A stretch of 58,030 nucleotides of DNA from Candidatus Accumulibacter necessarius (GTDB taxonomy: Bacteria > Pseudomonadota > Gammaproteobacteria > Burkholderiales > Rhodocyclaceae). Positions 32,400 through 41,052 of this stretch are shown piece by piece. Position numbers and translations under genes: made by a program. How positions within the stretch are numbered: position 1 is the first letter of the stretch; every line of letters begins with the position of its first letter. The stretch lies in NCBI GenBank assembly GCA_017302435.1, contig JAFLDL010000032.1, positions 1 through 58,030 on the forward strand, read 5' to 3'. The notes beneath the pieces are model-generated. The model was given only the letters and a program-made list of their open reading frames with translations. It ran no database searches and had not been told where the DNA came from.

Positions 32400-33302
32400 A
32401 TGAAAGGTCCAATGATGAGCAATCGATGGTTGCAGGCCACAACCGCGCTGATCTGCGCACTGGCAATGTCAGTCTCCTGTGCTGTCGCCGGTACACCAAG
32501 GATTTTCGCCTCGCCGGAAATTGCGGCGGAAGCCATGGTGGATAGTCTGGCGCGCAATGACGATGCCGAAATACGGGCGATTCTCGGCTCCAACGACGAG
32601 CGCCTGATGTCGCTCGATGACCTGGCGACCGAGGATCGCCTGGCTTTTCTCGCCGCCTGGGCAAAAGGGCACCGCATCCTGCGCGACACCGACACGCTGG
32701 CGCGCCTCGAGGTGAGCAGCGGCTGGACATTGCCGATACCGCTTGTGCGCAGCGGCAGCGGCTGGATCTTCGATACCCGGGCCGGAAGGGAAGAAATGCG
32801 TACTCGCCGCATCGGACGCAATGAACTGGCCGCGATACAAACCATGTACGCCTACGTCGATGCGCAGCGGGAGTACGCCGCGCAGGACCGAAATGGCGAC
32901 GGGGTCCTCGAATTTGCGCAAAAGATACTGAGCTCACCAGGCAAGCAGGACGGCCTCTCCTGGCCAACGGCTGCCGACGAGCCGGAGAGCCCGGCAGGTC
33001 CCTTGCTGGAGACGAAGGACCTGAAGGAGGGCTACCACGGCTACCGCTTCAGGATTCTCAAGGCGCAGGGGAAAGGAGCACAGGGCGGCGCCCGCAACTA
33101 TGTCAATGGTGGACGCATGACCGAAGGTTTCGCGCTGGTCGGCTGGCCAGCCCGCTACGGCGAGACTGGCCTGGTTAGCTTCGTCGTCAGCCAGGACGGT
33201 AGGGTTTACCAGAAGGATCTGGGCCCGAGGTCTGCGGCCATCGCTGGCGCGATGACGCGATTCGATCCCGACGCTTCGTGGACGGCGCTCCCCGTGCCCT
33301 GA
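32400..33302 (+). CDS. DUF2950 domain protein
   Basis: The 300-residue exported protein (signal peptide TTALICALAMSVSCAVAG) matches DUF2950: FASPEIAAEAMVDSLARND, GWTLPIPLVRSGSGWIFDT, IGRNELAAIQTMYAYVDAQ, EYAAQDRNGDGVLEFAQKI, KDLKEGYHGYRFRIL and GLVSFVVSQDGRVYQKDLG. The domain often lies beside DUF3300, here in a two-gene operon with a 14-base spacer. The role is unknown; both products are envelope-located. Confidence 0.87.
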   Translation: MKGPMMSNRWLQATTALICALAMSVSCAVAGTPRIFASPEIAAEAMVDSLARNDDAEIRAILGSNDERLMSLDDLATEDRLAFLAAWAKGHRILRDTDTLARLEVSSGWTLPIPLVRSGSGWIFDTRAGREEMRTRRIGRNELAAIQTMYAYVDAQREYAAQDRNGDGVLEFAQKILSSPGKQDGLSWPTAADEPESPAGPLLETKDLKEGYHGYRFRILKAQGKGAQGGARNYVNGGRMTEGFALVGWPARYGETGLVSFVVSQDGRVYQKDLGPRSAAIAGAMTRFDPDASWTALPVP

Positions 33303-33467
33303 TCGACCGACGCCCGCGCCGCGGTTACGCCGCTCGGCCGTCGATCAAGTCTGAAGGCCCGTCAGCCGTCAGCGGCGCGCCGAATCAGCCGATCGACGAG
33401 GCCAGGGTCGAGCAACCGTCCCAAAGGTTACTTCGTCAGACGATGAGCTACGAAGTCTGCAGCGCGC

Positions 33468-34790
33468 TCAGAACTTCCAGTTGAAGTTCGCCGACATATA
33501 AAGAATGCCGATATTGTCGTACGAACCGACCAGGTTGCCCCGGCCGCCGAGAACGACGGGCAGCACCGCCTGATTGTTTACGTCACCGGTACCGCCGTAG
33601 ATGTATTCTGCGGCAAGACCCCAGGCAAAAGTCTTATCGACCTGGTTCTGGCCGCCGACGCCAAAGCGCCAGCCCTGATTGGTCGGCAGAATTGGCGATA
33701 CGTTGCCTGACTGAAAGGCCGAATCATAGGCGATACCGAAGTTAAGCCGCCACGGCTCGCTGATCCGGTATTGCGCGCCGACTGCGACGTGCCAGGTGTC
33801 CTTGAAATCCAGCTTGGTCGTGACGCTGGTCGGATTGTTAATGTCCGCCAAGCCGACTTCGACATCGCCGAATTTGGACCACTGCTGCCAGCCGACGTTG
33901 CCGAGCAGCGCCAGGCGGTCGTTCACCGTATAAAACACACTGCCCATCGCCTGTTGCGGTACCGTGATTCCCAAGTCGACAGTAGTCCTGTTCAAGCCCC
34001 GCGCATCAAGCAGCGCGGTCAGCAATGGCCCGGTGCCGCTGAACCGCGCCTGCGGTTCGAAATCGAGTTTGACCCGCGAGCTGTAGGTCAGGCCGAAACG
34101 GGTGCCGGGGGTCGCCTCGTACATCAGGCCGAGATTGCCGCCCCAGCCCCACGTGCCGTCACTCATGCTGAGCTTGCCGTCGGCGCCGAAGATGTTGTTT
34201 ATTCCTGTCTCGTTTTTCAGATAGCCGTACATCGCATTGACGCTGGCGCCAAGCGAGAGCTTGTCAGTCACGCGAAAGGCGATCGAAGGCAGCAGCGAAG
34301 CACCGATCAGGGTCGCCTGCTGCACGTAGTAGCGACCGACCCAGTTGTCGTTATAGTCGAGCACCGAACCGAAAGTGCTGGTCGCGGCCAGGCCGAGTTT
34401 CAGATCGGGCGAGACACTGTAACTGATGAACAGACCGCCGCCCGGAAACCAGCCGTTGTTGCCAACGATATTGCCGCTGCCGTTATTGCCTAGCGCGAGC
34501 GAGCTGGCGCCACTATTGGAGAACTTCAGGTTGCTGTAGAGCAACTGCGTACCGAGCTGAACCTGGGTGCCGTCCAGCCGCACCATTCCCGCCGGATTGG
34601 TCAATACCGTGGTCGCGTCCTGCGCGCGCGCGGCGTAACCGGCGGCGGCAAGGCCCACGTCCTCGGTGCCGACTTCATAGAGAATGATGCCGCCGGCGAT
34701 TGCCTTGCCGCTGGCGAGCACGCCAACAGAGAGGGCCATGGCGGCAAGCAAGGCATGCTTTGCGCGCATGCAGGCGGGAAAGGTATTCAT
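33468..34790 (-). CDS. FadL/OmpP1/TodX-family outer membrane transporter
   Basis: This 440-residue protein has a signal peptide (ALLAAMALSVGVLASGKAIA), then the FadL start: YEVGTEDVGLAAAGYAARAQ and TTVLTNPAGMVRLDG, the NPAG motif at the hatch. A beta-barrel with aromatic-ended strands follows (GVTWSVT-type turns absent; FGVGGQNQVDKTFAWGLAAE, YMSANFNWKF C-terminus ending in Phe). Family members import long-chain fatty acids or aromatic hydrocarbons. Its position opposite the alkyl sulfatase cluster suggests uptake of alkanol or fatty acid products (inference). Confidence 0.87.
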   Translation of the reverse strand: MNTFPACMRAKHALLAAMALSVGVLASGKAIAGGIILYEVGTEDVGLAAAGYAARAQDATTVLTNPAGMVRLDGTQVQLGTQLLYSNLKFSNSGASSLALGNNGSGNIVGNNGWFPGGGLFISYSVSPDLKLGLAATSTFGSVLDYNDNWVGRYYVQQATLIGASLLPSIAFRVTDKLSLGASVNAMYGYLKNETGINNIFGADGKLSMSDGTWGWGGNLGLMYEATPGTRFGLTYSSRVKLDFEPQARFSGTGPLLTALLDARGLNRTTVDLGITVPQQAMGSVFYTVNDRLALLGNVGWQQWSKFGDVEVGLADINNPTSVTTKLDFKDTWHVAVGAQYRISEPWRLNFGIAYDSAFQSGNVSPILPTNQGWRFGVGGQNQVDKTFAWGLAAEYIYGGTGDVNNQAVLPVVLGGRGNLVGSYDNIGILYMSANFNWKF

Positions 34791-34879
34791 TGAAACCCCG
34801 TTAGCTCAACTATCGTCCCCGACCGGCAGCAGACGATCGCTGGCCAGCAAAACAAACTAAAGACTCGCGGTACAATTTC

Positions 34880-35791
34880 TCAGAAGCGTCCGATGAAGGT
34901 CGCGCCAAAGAGCGGCGCCGGGTCGAAGTCCTCCTCGCTCAGCTTGTGACCGGACGAGTTTTCGACGCGCAGCTTGCCGCCGGCCACGACGCCGCCATAG
35001 AGGTGCAGCGCCATCTGGTCGGTGAAGTTGCGCGTCACCCGCACGAATACCGGCACGCCGCTCTCTTCACCGATGCCGTTACGCACCGGGCCGTTCTCGT
35101 TCAGGCGAAAGCGCAGAACCCGATAGGCCACGCCGACACCGGCAGTCCAGTCGCCATCAAAGCGGTAGTCGAGTTCCAGGCCGGCCGGCCCGGTCGGGCC
35201 GCTGGGAAGAGGATTGATTAGGCGCCAGCGGTCCCCGAAGCGCCAATCGACGACCAGGAACGGGAACACGCTGGTTTTTTCGATCCCGTCGAATACCCCG
35301 ACGCCGAGGCCGAGACGATTGCCATCCTCGAAGCGCCTGGACCCGGATAACGTGGCGCCCCAGGTGAGCGAATCGCCGGTGTTTGCCCCATTTTCCTTGA
35401 ACCAGTCCACCGAGGGCGCGACTCCTACGCTCCAGCCGTCTCCGACCGCGAACGAGAGTGGTAGCGACACGCCGTAACGCTGAACGATGCCCCACGGCTC
35501 GACGCGGCCGAAAACGCCTGAGTTGGAGAACGAATAGTCGAGGTAGTCGTAGGTGAGGGTGACGCCCGCGCGGTTGCCTCCGCCAAGGTCTTTGACAACC
35601 CCACCGCGCAGGATCGCGCCGCCAACGCTGAAATCACCGCCGCGGTCGAGGTCGGCGTTGCCCTGGTAGACCGGTGTGAGCGAAACGAACCCTTGCCAGT
35701 TACCCGCTTCAGTCCCTTGCACGGAACCCGAGACCGCCATCAGCGTGGCGAGGACTGTCAGGGTTGGAACGCGCCAAAGAGTTGAATTCAT
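34880..35791 (-). CDS. Outer-membrane beta-barrel protein (DUF6268-like)
   Basis: The ATG at 35791 follows ACGGAGATCC. The 303-residue protein has a signal peptide (VPTLTVLATLMAVSGSVQG) and about ten amphipathic strands rich in Gly and aromatics (AGVTLTYDYLDYSFS, SVGVAPSVDWF, NRLGLGVGVF, TAGVGVAYRVLRFRL). It ends in FIGRF, the terminal Phe expected for BAM insertion. It resembles DUF6268-type barrels. It lies 90 bases upstream of fadL on the same strand and could be co-transcribed. Confidence 0.72.
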   Translation of the reverse strand: MNSTLWRVPTLTVLATLMAVSGSVQGTEAGNWQGFVSLTPVYQGNADLDRGGDFSVGGAILRGGVVKDLGGGNRAGVTLTYDYLDYSFSNSGVFGRVEPWGIVQRYGVSLPLSFAVGDGWSVGVAPSVDWFKENGANTGDSLTWGATLSGSRRFEDGNRLGLGVGVFDGIEKTSVFPFLVVDWRFGDRWRLINPLPSGPTGPAGLELDYRFDGDWTAGVGVAYRVLRFRLNENGPVRNGIGEESGVPVFVRVTRNFTDQMALHLYGGVVAGGKLRVENSSGHKLSEEDFDPAPLFGATFIGRF

Positions 35792-36185
35792 AAGGATCTC
35801 CGTCGTTAGGGGTCAGATGGCCTGAATGATAACGTTGACCCGCGTGCAGGCCAAAGGAGATTGGCGGCCTGCCGGCTTTGGCTGGCGTTTCTGTCGTGCC
35901 AATGGCACAAAAACGACAATCCTGCCGGGCACATCGCCTGCGGCGCGTTGCGCGGCGCCTTTCCGAGCGGCGAACCATGGAAATCCTTGTCGCGGGCGGG
36001 GAAGGGTGCGGGCACGATGAGCAACGAAGCAGACGCCTCAATCGCGGCAACCCTTCGCGACGGCCTCTGTGCGGGCGCATGGAATGGACGTTAACGCCCC
36101 TCCCGTGCCATTGGCCAATGGCTCCGCTTGACTCCGTCGCCCCGGATTGACTTCCTCAGAAAAAGCCGGAACACTCGCCAAAGTG
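35792..36185. other. Divergent intergenic region
   Basis: No gene is supported. It carries the short inverted repeat GTGCC-AAT-GGCAC near 35896-35908. The open frame of the CDF gene continues back to a TTG at 36147 without a good ribosome-binding site. Confidence 0.4.
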
Positions 36186-37154
36186 ATGTCCCATCCGCTG
36201 TCCCGAGCCTTCGTCCCACGCATGTACCGCAGACTTTCCAGGCAGCAGTCCAACCAGCTTGAGCAGCGCACGCTGCGAGTGTCGCTGTTCGCAATCATCG
36301 GACTGGCGGTTGTCGGCATTGGCTACGGTCTCTACATCGGCTCCGAGGCGGTCATGCTCGACGGCTTCTATGCGCTGACCAGCCTGGTCGGTTCAGGCCT
36401 CTATCTGCTGGCCGCGCGGGTCGTCGAGAAACCGGCCGACCAGCGCTTCCAGTATGGCTACGCGCATATCGAACCGCTGGTCAACAGCTTCAACAACCTG
36501 ATCCTGCTGGTCGTCCTGTTCTATGCCCTGGGCAACGGTCTCGAAGGCCTGCGTACTGGCGGTAACGAGGTCGACACGCTCAGTGTGGTGCTCTACGGCC
36601 TGGTCAGCGCTGTCGTCTGCGCCCTCGTCTGGATCTACGAGAAGCGCGTAGCCAATCGAACCGGCTCGCAACTGGTTCGCAACGATGCGCGCGAGTGGAT
36701 GATCAGCCTGGGCTTCAGCCTCGTCACGCTGCTTGGATTCGCCATGGTCTGGGTGCTGCCCGAACCCTATCGCGAGTGGTGGGCGCGCTACGCCGACAGC
36801 GCGGTAGTGGCAGTGATGGCTTTGCTGCTGCTTCCGCTGCCGGTGATGATCCTGCACAGCAATCTGCGCGAGGTGTTGCTGATCACCCATCCCGATAATG
36901 AGATCGTGCAGCGCGTTGAAGCGGTGATGCAACAGATCCGGGCCGAACACGATATCGCCGAGTACAGCTCCCACATCGCCAAGACCGGGCGCATTCACTT
37001 CATCGAGATCAACATAGTGGTCGGGCCCGACTTCAAGCCAGGCAGCGTTCCTGAACTCGACAAGCTGCGTGCCCGAATCTGGAAGGGAATTGGCTTCCCG
37101 CTCGAGCAGGCCTGGCTCAGCATCCTGTTTACTGCCGACCGGCGCTGGAGTTGA
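36186..37154 (+). CDS. Cation diffusion facilitator (CDF) transporter
   Basis: The ATG at 36186 gives 322 residues. Six membrane segments are visible, then a cytoplasmic CDF domain (NEIVQRVEAVMQQIRAEH, RIHFIEINIVVGPDFKPGS). The first metal-site helix reads AVMLDGFYALTSLVGSG and the fifth-helix counterpart RNDAREWMISLGFSLVTL. In classical CDFs these hold D(x3-4)D and HxxxD; here several ligands are replaced, as in the divergent COG3965-type group with DG(L/F)Y. The substrate metal cannot be inferred. A GC hairpin (GGGGG-CCG-CCCCC) follows the stop. Confidence 0.8.
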   Translation: MSHPLSRAFVPRMYRRLSRQQSNQLEQRTLRVSLFAIIGLAVVGIGYGLYIGSEAVMLDGFYALTSLVGSGLYLLAARVVEKPADQRFQYGYAHIEPLVNSFNNLILLVVLFYALGNGLEGLRTGGNEVDTLSVVLYGLVSAVVCALVWIYEKRVANRTGSQLVRNDAREWMISLGFSLVTLLGFAMVWVLPEPYREWWARYADSAVVAVMALLLLPLPVMILHSNLREVLLITHPDNEIVQRVEAVMQQIRAEHDIAEYSSHIAKTGRIHFIEINIVVGPDFKPGSVPELDKLRARIWKGIGFPLEQAWLSILFTADRRWS

Positions 37155-37345
37155 GGGGGCCGCCCCCCTACGCGCACAAACCGAGCCAAGGGGGAAATGG
37201 ATTCTGTGCTCAGCCAGACTGCTCTGGCGCTAGCTTCCAGGAAGCCTCTTGGGACTTGCGTTGCTGTCGTGCAAGCCGGAACGACTCGCGGAAAAGGCGC
37301 GCATGAACTTCAATCGCCTTTACTCTAGCTGGGGATCCCGGCAGG

Positions 37346-37678
37346 TCAGCGCGAACGATGCTGCTGTCTCGCCTGGAAGGCTTCCTGGCACTCGGGCAGG
37401 TCGAGGGCGGCACGTTGTCGCTGCATCACCCCGAAGTCGTTCCAGTAGTGCTCGCATTCCTCCAGCGTCCGCGCGCGCACTCGTCGCGTCGGCGGCGGCA
37501 AGATGCACTCCGCAATCAACTGCTCCCGGATGCCGGGCAGGACCGCGTCTCTTGCCGCCTCGCATTTCCGGTCGAGCTCGTCAAGCTGCTTCAAGGTTTG
37601 CCTGCTTTGTGCGAAGGCGGGTTGCAGCGTTGCAGAAAGCAGGAGGGCGACAAGCGTACAGAAGACATGGCTGTTCAT
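37346..37678 (-). CDS. Small exported hypothetical protein
   Basis: The ATG at 37678 has GAGGGAG at a suitable distance. The 110-residue product has a signal peptide (FCTLVALLLSATLQPAFA, cut before QSRQ). The mature part is helical and charged with three Cys (DRKCEAA, AECILPP, LEECEHYWNDFG). I do not recognise the family; it looks like the many small periplasmic betaproteobacterial proteins. Confidence 0.6.
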   Translation of the reverse strand: MNSHVFCTLVALLLSATLQPAFAQSRQTLKQLDELDRKCEAARDAVLPGIREQLIAECILPPPTRRVRARTLEECEHYWNDFGVMQRQRAALDLPECQEAFQARQQHRSR

Positions 37679-37799
37679 CGATCAACTCCCTCATTGCTCT
37701 GCGCTGGTCGAACCCCGTATCCGCGCGCGTGCGCACGCGGCCAACACCAGTGGTACCGCCGGAGCGACGCCCATGGCGCTGGCCGGACAGGCCTTGTGG

Positions 37800-38021
37800 C
37801 TATCGTTGACTACCCTTGATATTGCCAGCGACACCACCGGCAGCGGCGCCGATCGCCAAACCAGTCCAGGCGCTGCCCCCGGCGACGGAGGCGATGCCGG
37901 CTCCGGCAACCGCACCAATAGCCGCACCGCTAACTGTTCCCTGCTGTTGTGTACTCATGTTGGTGCAGCCGATCACACTCGACGCCGCCACGATGACCAC
38001 CATCAAACGAACTCTTGTCAT
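37800..38021 (-). CDS. Glycine-zipper lipoprotein
   Basis: The ATG follows GGAGG. The 73-residue product has a signal with lipobox SSVIGC, so it is a lipoprotein. The mature part is a double glycine zipper: GAAIGAVAGAGIASVAGG then GLAIGAAAGGVAGN. Such proteins sit in the outer membrane or associate with it; the osmotically induced OsmB/SlyB type is the closest comparison. It is 12 bases downstream of the next minus-strand gene, so both are likely one transcript. Confidence 0.75.
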   Translation of the reverse strand: MTRVRLMVVIVAASSVIGCTNMSTQQQGTVSGAAIGAVAGAGIASVAGGSAWTGLAIGAAAGGVAGNIKGSQR

Positions 38022-38033
38022 GTCATGCCTCCG

Positions 38034-38417
38034 TTATTTGTATTTCTGAAGTCCCGGTACGATGATTTCGAACCAGATGGTTTCGAGGACCGGTCGCTGT
38101 AACTTGCCGGGATTCGCGGCGTACCATTTGTCGAGCGCTGCAGTGACACTGTCAAGCGACTGGCCTTTCAAGCCCTTGGCGGTGCGCGGGATCAGACTTT
38201 GGCTATCGGGTGGCGGATTCGCCCCCTCATAGGCCAGTTCGACCTGGAGTGTGTTGGCAACGCCAATGAGATACGCCTTCTTCAACTCACCCGACGACTT
38301 GCTCCACATTTCGCCCGTGACCAGGGGAACTTCATCGGCCAGAACACTGGTGGAAGCCACAGACAACAACGCGCAGGCGCCGAACAGCGCCGCCCGAAAA
38401 CCTTGTTTCATCACCAT
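38034..38417 (-). CDS. Small exported protein, possibly Rap1a/Tai-like
   Basis: I choose the ATG at 38417 because GGAGAG lies five bases upstream; another ATG follows two codons on. The 127-residue product has a signal peptide (FRAALFGACALLSVASTSVLA) and a helical mature part with GEMWSKSSGELKKAYLIGV and a C-terminal LDKWYAANPGKLQRPVLETIW. The 'G.....S..LK.AYL.G' plus 'W...NP.K..RPV' layout recalls Rap1a/Tai immunity-type proteins, but only two such positions are convincing. It is probably co-transcribed with the lipoprotein gene. Confidence 0.55.
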   Translation of the reverse strand: MVMKQGFRAALFGACALLSVASTSVLADEVPLVTGEMWSKSSGELKKAYLIGVANTLQVELAYEGANPPPDSQSLIPRTAKGLKGQSLDSVTAALDKWYAANPGKLQRPVLETIWFEIIVPGLQKYK

Positions 38418-38766
38418 CGCACTCTCCATGAAAAAAACGAAGAAAACCAGCACCGTCCGCTTAGACTGGCCGCATTCACCGGCGCACCTTAAAGGCAGCC
38501 ACCTGCTGAACTCTCGGCCTGATCACAGGTTGACAAGAACAAGTCCTGTTTACAAAGTATCATTGCCCTCTGCATACCTGTCAATGTCTAAATTCGGGGC
38601 AGGGAACAGTGAGAAAATATGCCGGTTGCGTCACCTCTGCGTGTGGCGTGTTACAAGGCGCAGGGGAAAAAAGCGGTGTTTGCAGAGCATTTGCAGCCGC
38701 TTGGTCGCATCCCATCCGGGCGCACCTCGTTGACTTTTCTGCTTCAGAAGACGGTTCCGTCAATCC
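38418..38766. other. Intergenic region, nothing recognised
   Basis: Between a minus-strand gene start and a minus-strand stop; it should hold the promoter for the two small genes. Base composition is lower in GC than around it. No repeat or gene is visible. Confidence 0.4.
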
Positions 38767-39144
38767 CTAGGCGAGCGCCTTCGTCTTGAGCCGGGCGAAT
38801 TCATCGGCATTGATCGTGCCCGCATCGAGCAGCGCTTTTGCGTCAGCGATTTGCTCTGCCGGTGACTTTCCGGCCACCTGCCGAATGTAGGTATCGGTAT
38901 CAGACCTGGCGCGCTCGACGGCAGCGCGCTGGCGTTTGGCCATACCCCCGCCGTTGGCAATAATGTAGACCACGGCGGTCAGCATCGGGATAAAGACCAG
39001 TCCGATGATCCACACGGCCTTTGAACCTCCCCCCATTTCCGTATTGCGAAACAGGTCGGCAACAATCTGGAACAGCACCAGAAGGTAAGCGATAAAAACG
39101 AAGGATGACACGATCAGCCAGATCAAATCCCAAAAGTTGCTCAT
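38767..39144 (-). CDS. Membrane protein with PLDc_N-like and SHOCT domains
   Basis: The ATG at 39144 follows AAGGAAA by about nine bases. The 125-residue product has two membrane helices (LIWLIVSSFVFIAYLLVLFQIV and WIIGLVFIPMLTAVVYIIA) of the phospholipase D-nuclease N-terminal type. A linker and a C-terminal SHOCT motif follow: SPAEQIADAKALLDAGTINADEF then ARLKTKAL. SHOCT is a short oligomerisation/binding motif. No enzymatic role is visible. Confidence 0.78.
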   Translation of the reverse strand: MSNFWDLIWLIVSSFVFIAYLLVLFQIVADLFRNTEMGGGSKAVWIIGLVFIPMLTAVVYIIANGGGMAKRQRAAVERARSDTDTYIRQVAGKSPAEQIADAKALLDAGTINADEFARLKTKALA

Positions 39145-39449
39145 GTTAAAAAATTTCCTTGATTTAACCCAATGAATAAAACCAACCCAACGCAAGACAA
39201 AGCGTCTCCTGATTCGCCACGAAATTCAGCTGCCCAACAAAGAGGTGATGCAAGGGCTCTTTTCTTGCCGCGGCCCGCGGCGAGGCTTCGAACCATTTCG
39301 GCGAGAGCCGCCATCCGAGGGATTGTCGCGCATGCTTTCTGTATTCCGGCTCTTGGCCCGAGGCAATCACTCTGGGACGCGCGGGAATGACGGTCTGAAC
39401 TCTGGCTGAGCTTCATGGCCAATCATGTGAAGCAGCTCGACGGGAAGCG
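39145..39449. other. Intergenic region with a degenerate ATTCCCGC repeat
   Basis: The minus strand near 39380-39390 reads CGTCATTCCCGCGCGTCCC, followed by GGAATACAG, a worn version of the widespread GTCATTCCCGC / GGCGGGAATCCAG intergenic repeat. No gene is supported. Confidence 0.4.
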
Positions 39450-39674
39450 TCACGGCACCTTGCGTGTTGCGCCGTGCACCCAGCCGCGCAGCAGCGACCA
39501 CAGCGCACTGCCGGAGAGCATGCCAAGAATGTAGACGCCGATCATCAGCAGTGAAACGGGCATAGTCAAACTCATGCTGAACAGCGAAACCGTGACGGAG
39601 GTGAGGTTCTGGATCTTGAATAGCAGGACAACCGCCGTTGCCGCAATGATCAGAGCGATGTAAACATAGCGCAT
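39450..39674 (-). CDS. LapA-domain (DUF1049) membrane protein
   Basis: The ATG at 39674 follows GAAGGAG; the open frame upstream is not coding. The 74-residue protein has two membrane helices (YIALIIAATAVVLLFKIQN and VSLLMIGVYILGMLSGSALWSLL) with the short periplasmic link TSVTVSLFSMSLTMP. This matches LapA/DUF1049 proteins linked to lipopolysaccharide assembly control. It lacks the usual C-terminal coiled coil, so it is a short variant. Confidence 0.75.
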   Translation of the reverse strand: MRYVYIALIIAATAVVLLFKIQNLTSVTVSLFSMSLTMPVSLLMIGVYILGMLSGSALWSLLRGWVHGATRKVP

Positions 39675-39951
39675 GATGACTCCTTCATTCGAATGCAGCC
39701 AGCCGGCTTGAGGAACGAATTGTAACAAACAGCCGCTCGTTGTCGGGTGCGGGAGTCTGCTCGCCAGACCTGCCGGCGACAGCAAACCGGCCAAAAAAGA
39801 CCAGGCGGCAGAGTTGCCGCTGACGCGTGAATGCGAAGCGCACCCGGTTCACCAGAAACACGCCCATCGCTCCTGCCGCCGGGTCCGATGTGAGCCTTGG
39901 TCATGCCTTCGCTGTTTCAGCGCCTGTCCAAGCGCTTATGGCCGCGCATGT

Positions 39952-41052
39952 TTACCGGGGGGCCTTGATCGCGTTCAATACCCGTTCGCCATCGGCGCGG
40001 TGTACATCGAGCATGCCGCCGCTGATGGTCCACACCTTGACGGACTCCAGCGCCGCCAGAAATTCGCGCTCCTGCTGCATCACGCCTTCAGCAGAGCAGG
40101 CCTTGCGCGTGCTGACTACGGGCCCGATGGCGAGCCGGTTTCCCTCGCTGGTGTAGGCTGCGCGGTAGGTATTGCAGCCGCTGCTACCGTGAACCTGGCC
40201 CTGGTCAAAAGTCATACGCAGGGTGGTCCCGAGCAAGGGACCGACGACCGCATGCCGGCCGTTGTTGAAACCGGTCACGCTCCAGGTGACGCCCAGCAGC
40301 GTCGGTGCAGGCTCGGCCTGAAAAACCAGCGGCACCCCTGAAACCGGGGTCAACGTCAGCCCGTCACCGCTGATTGCATAGCGCAGGGTGCCGGTCAATG
40401 CGCCCAGGAAGGCTTTCTCGATTGCCATCTGCGGTTCGGGGCAGGCCATCATGGTTCCCGCCAGTGGGCCGATAACCACGCTGTCGCGATCGAGGGTGAA
40501 CGTGCCCATGTACCGGTTGCAGCCGGAGAAGCCGCTGACCTGGCCACCCTCAAAGCGCGCTGTCACGGGAGGCGTTTTCGTACCGGCCAGATCTGCCCCC
40601 TGAGTGCCGGGGGCAGCAAGCTGCCACGTTGGCCCTTGCAGAGCGAGTGGCGCGGGCGCACTCGCACTGGGCGAAGCCGGGATACGACAACATCCGGCGA
40701 GCAACCGGGCATCGGGTAGCGAAACCCGCACCATCACCGGATGCTGCGTGTCCGACATGCCGTCACTGCAAGCCGACTCGCGAAGAAAGGCGACCAGTTC
40801 ACCGCCCTTGCCGGAAGCGGGTTGGCCGCGCCAGGCGCGTTCCTTCAGTGCATCGAGGCGCGTCTCGCGCCCCCGGTAGTCGAGCGGCTTGCGCTCCGGC
40901 AGCATCAGTTGTGCCCGCCCTCGTTCGCTGAATTGCAGGCTCCACGACGGCTCATTGCCAAAACAGATCAACTGTGGCCCGCCGGCAATGGCAGCAACCG
41001 GAGCAAATGCCGAAGCCATAAGGACCAGGGTCCGCACGTAGGCTTTAAACAT
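39952..41052 (-). CDS. Exported protein with two META (HslJ-like) domains
   Basis: The ATG at 41052 follows AGGAAAA; the longer frame is unsupported. The 366-residue protein has a signal peptide (TLVLMASAFAPVAAIA). An N-terminal COG3650-like part (LICFGNEPSWSLQFSE, ELVAFLRESACSDGMSD, LLAGCC) is followed by two META domains, each with the GxxGCNxY signature: SGFSGCNRYMGTF and HGSSGCNTYRAAY. HslJ-type META domains are heat-inducible envelope proteins. It may act as a binding or chaperone protein. Confidence 0.8.
   Translation of the reverse strand: MFKAYVRTLVLMASAFAPVAAIAGGPQLICFGNEPSWSLQFSERGRAQLMLPERKPLDYRGRETRLDALKERAWRGQPASGKGGELVAFLRESACSDGMSDTQHPVMVRVSLPDARLLAGCCRIPASPSASAPAPLALQGPTWQLAAPGTQGADLAGTKTPPVTARFEGGQVSGFSGCNRYMGTFTLDRDSVVIGPLAGTMMACPEPQMAIEKAFLGALTGTLRYAISGDGLTLTPVSGVPLVFQAEPAPTLLGVTWSVTGFNNGRHAVVGPLLGTTLRMTFDQGQVHGSSGCNTYRAAYTSEGNRLAIGPVVSTRKACSAEGVMQQEREFLAALESVKVWTISGGMLDVHRADGERVLNAIKAPR

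Noticed and set aside
37153-37170. Intrinsic terminator after the CDF gene
   Set aside because: The stem is five base pairs with a three-base loop and no T-run; too weak to call as a separate feature.
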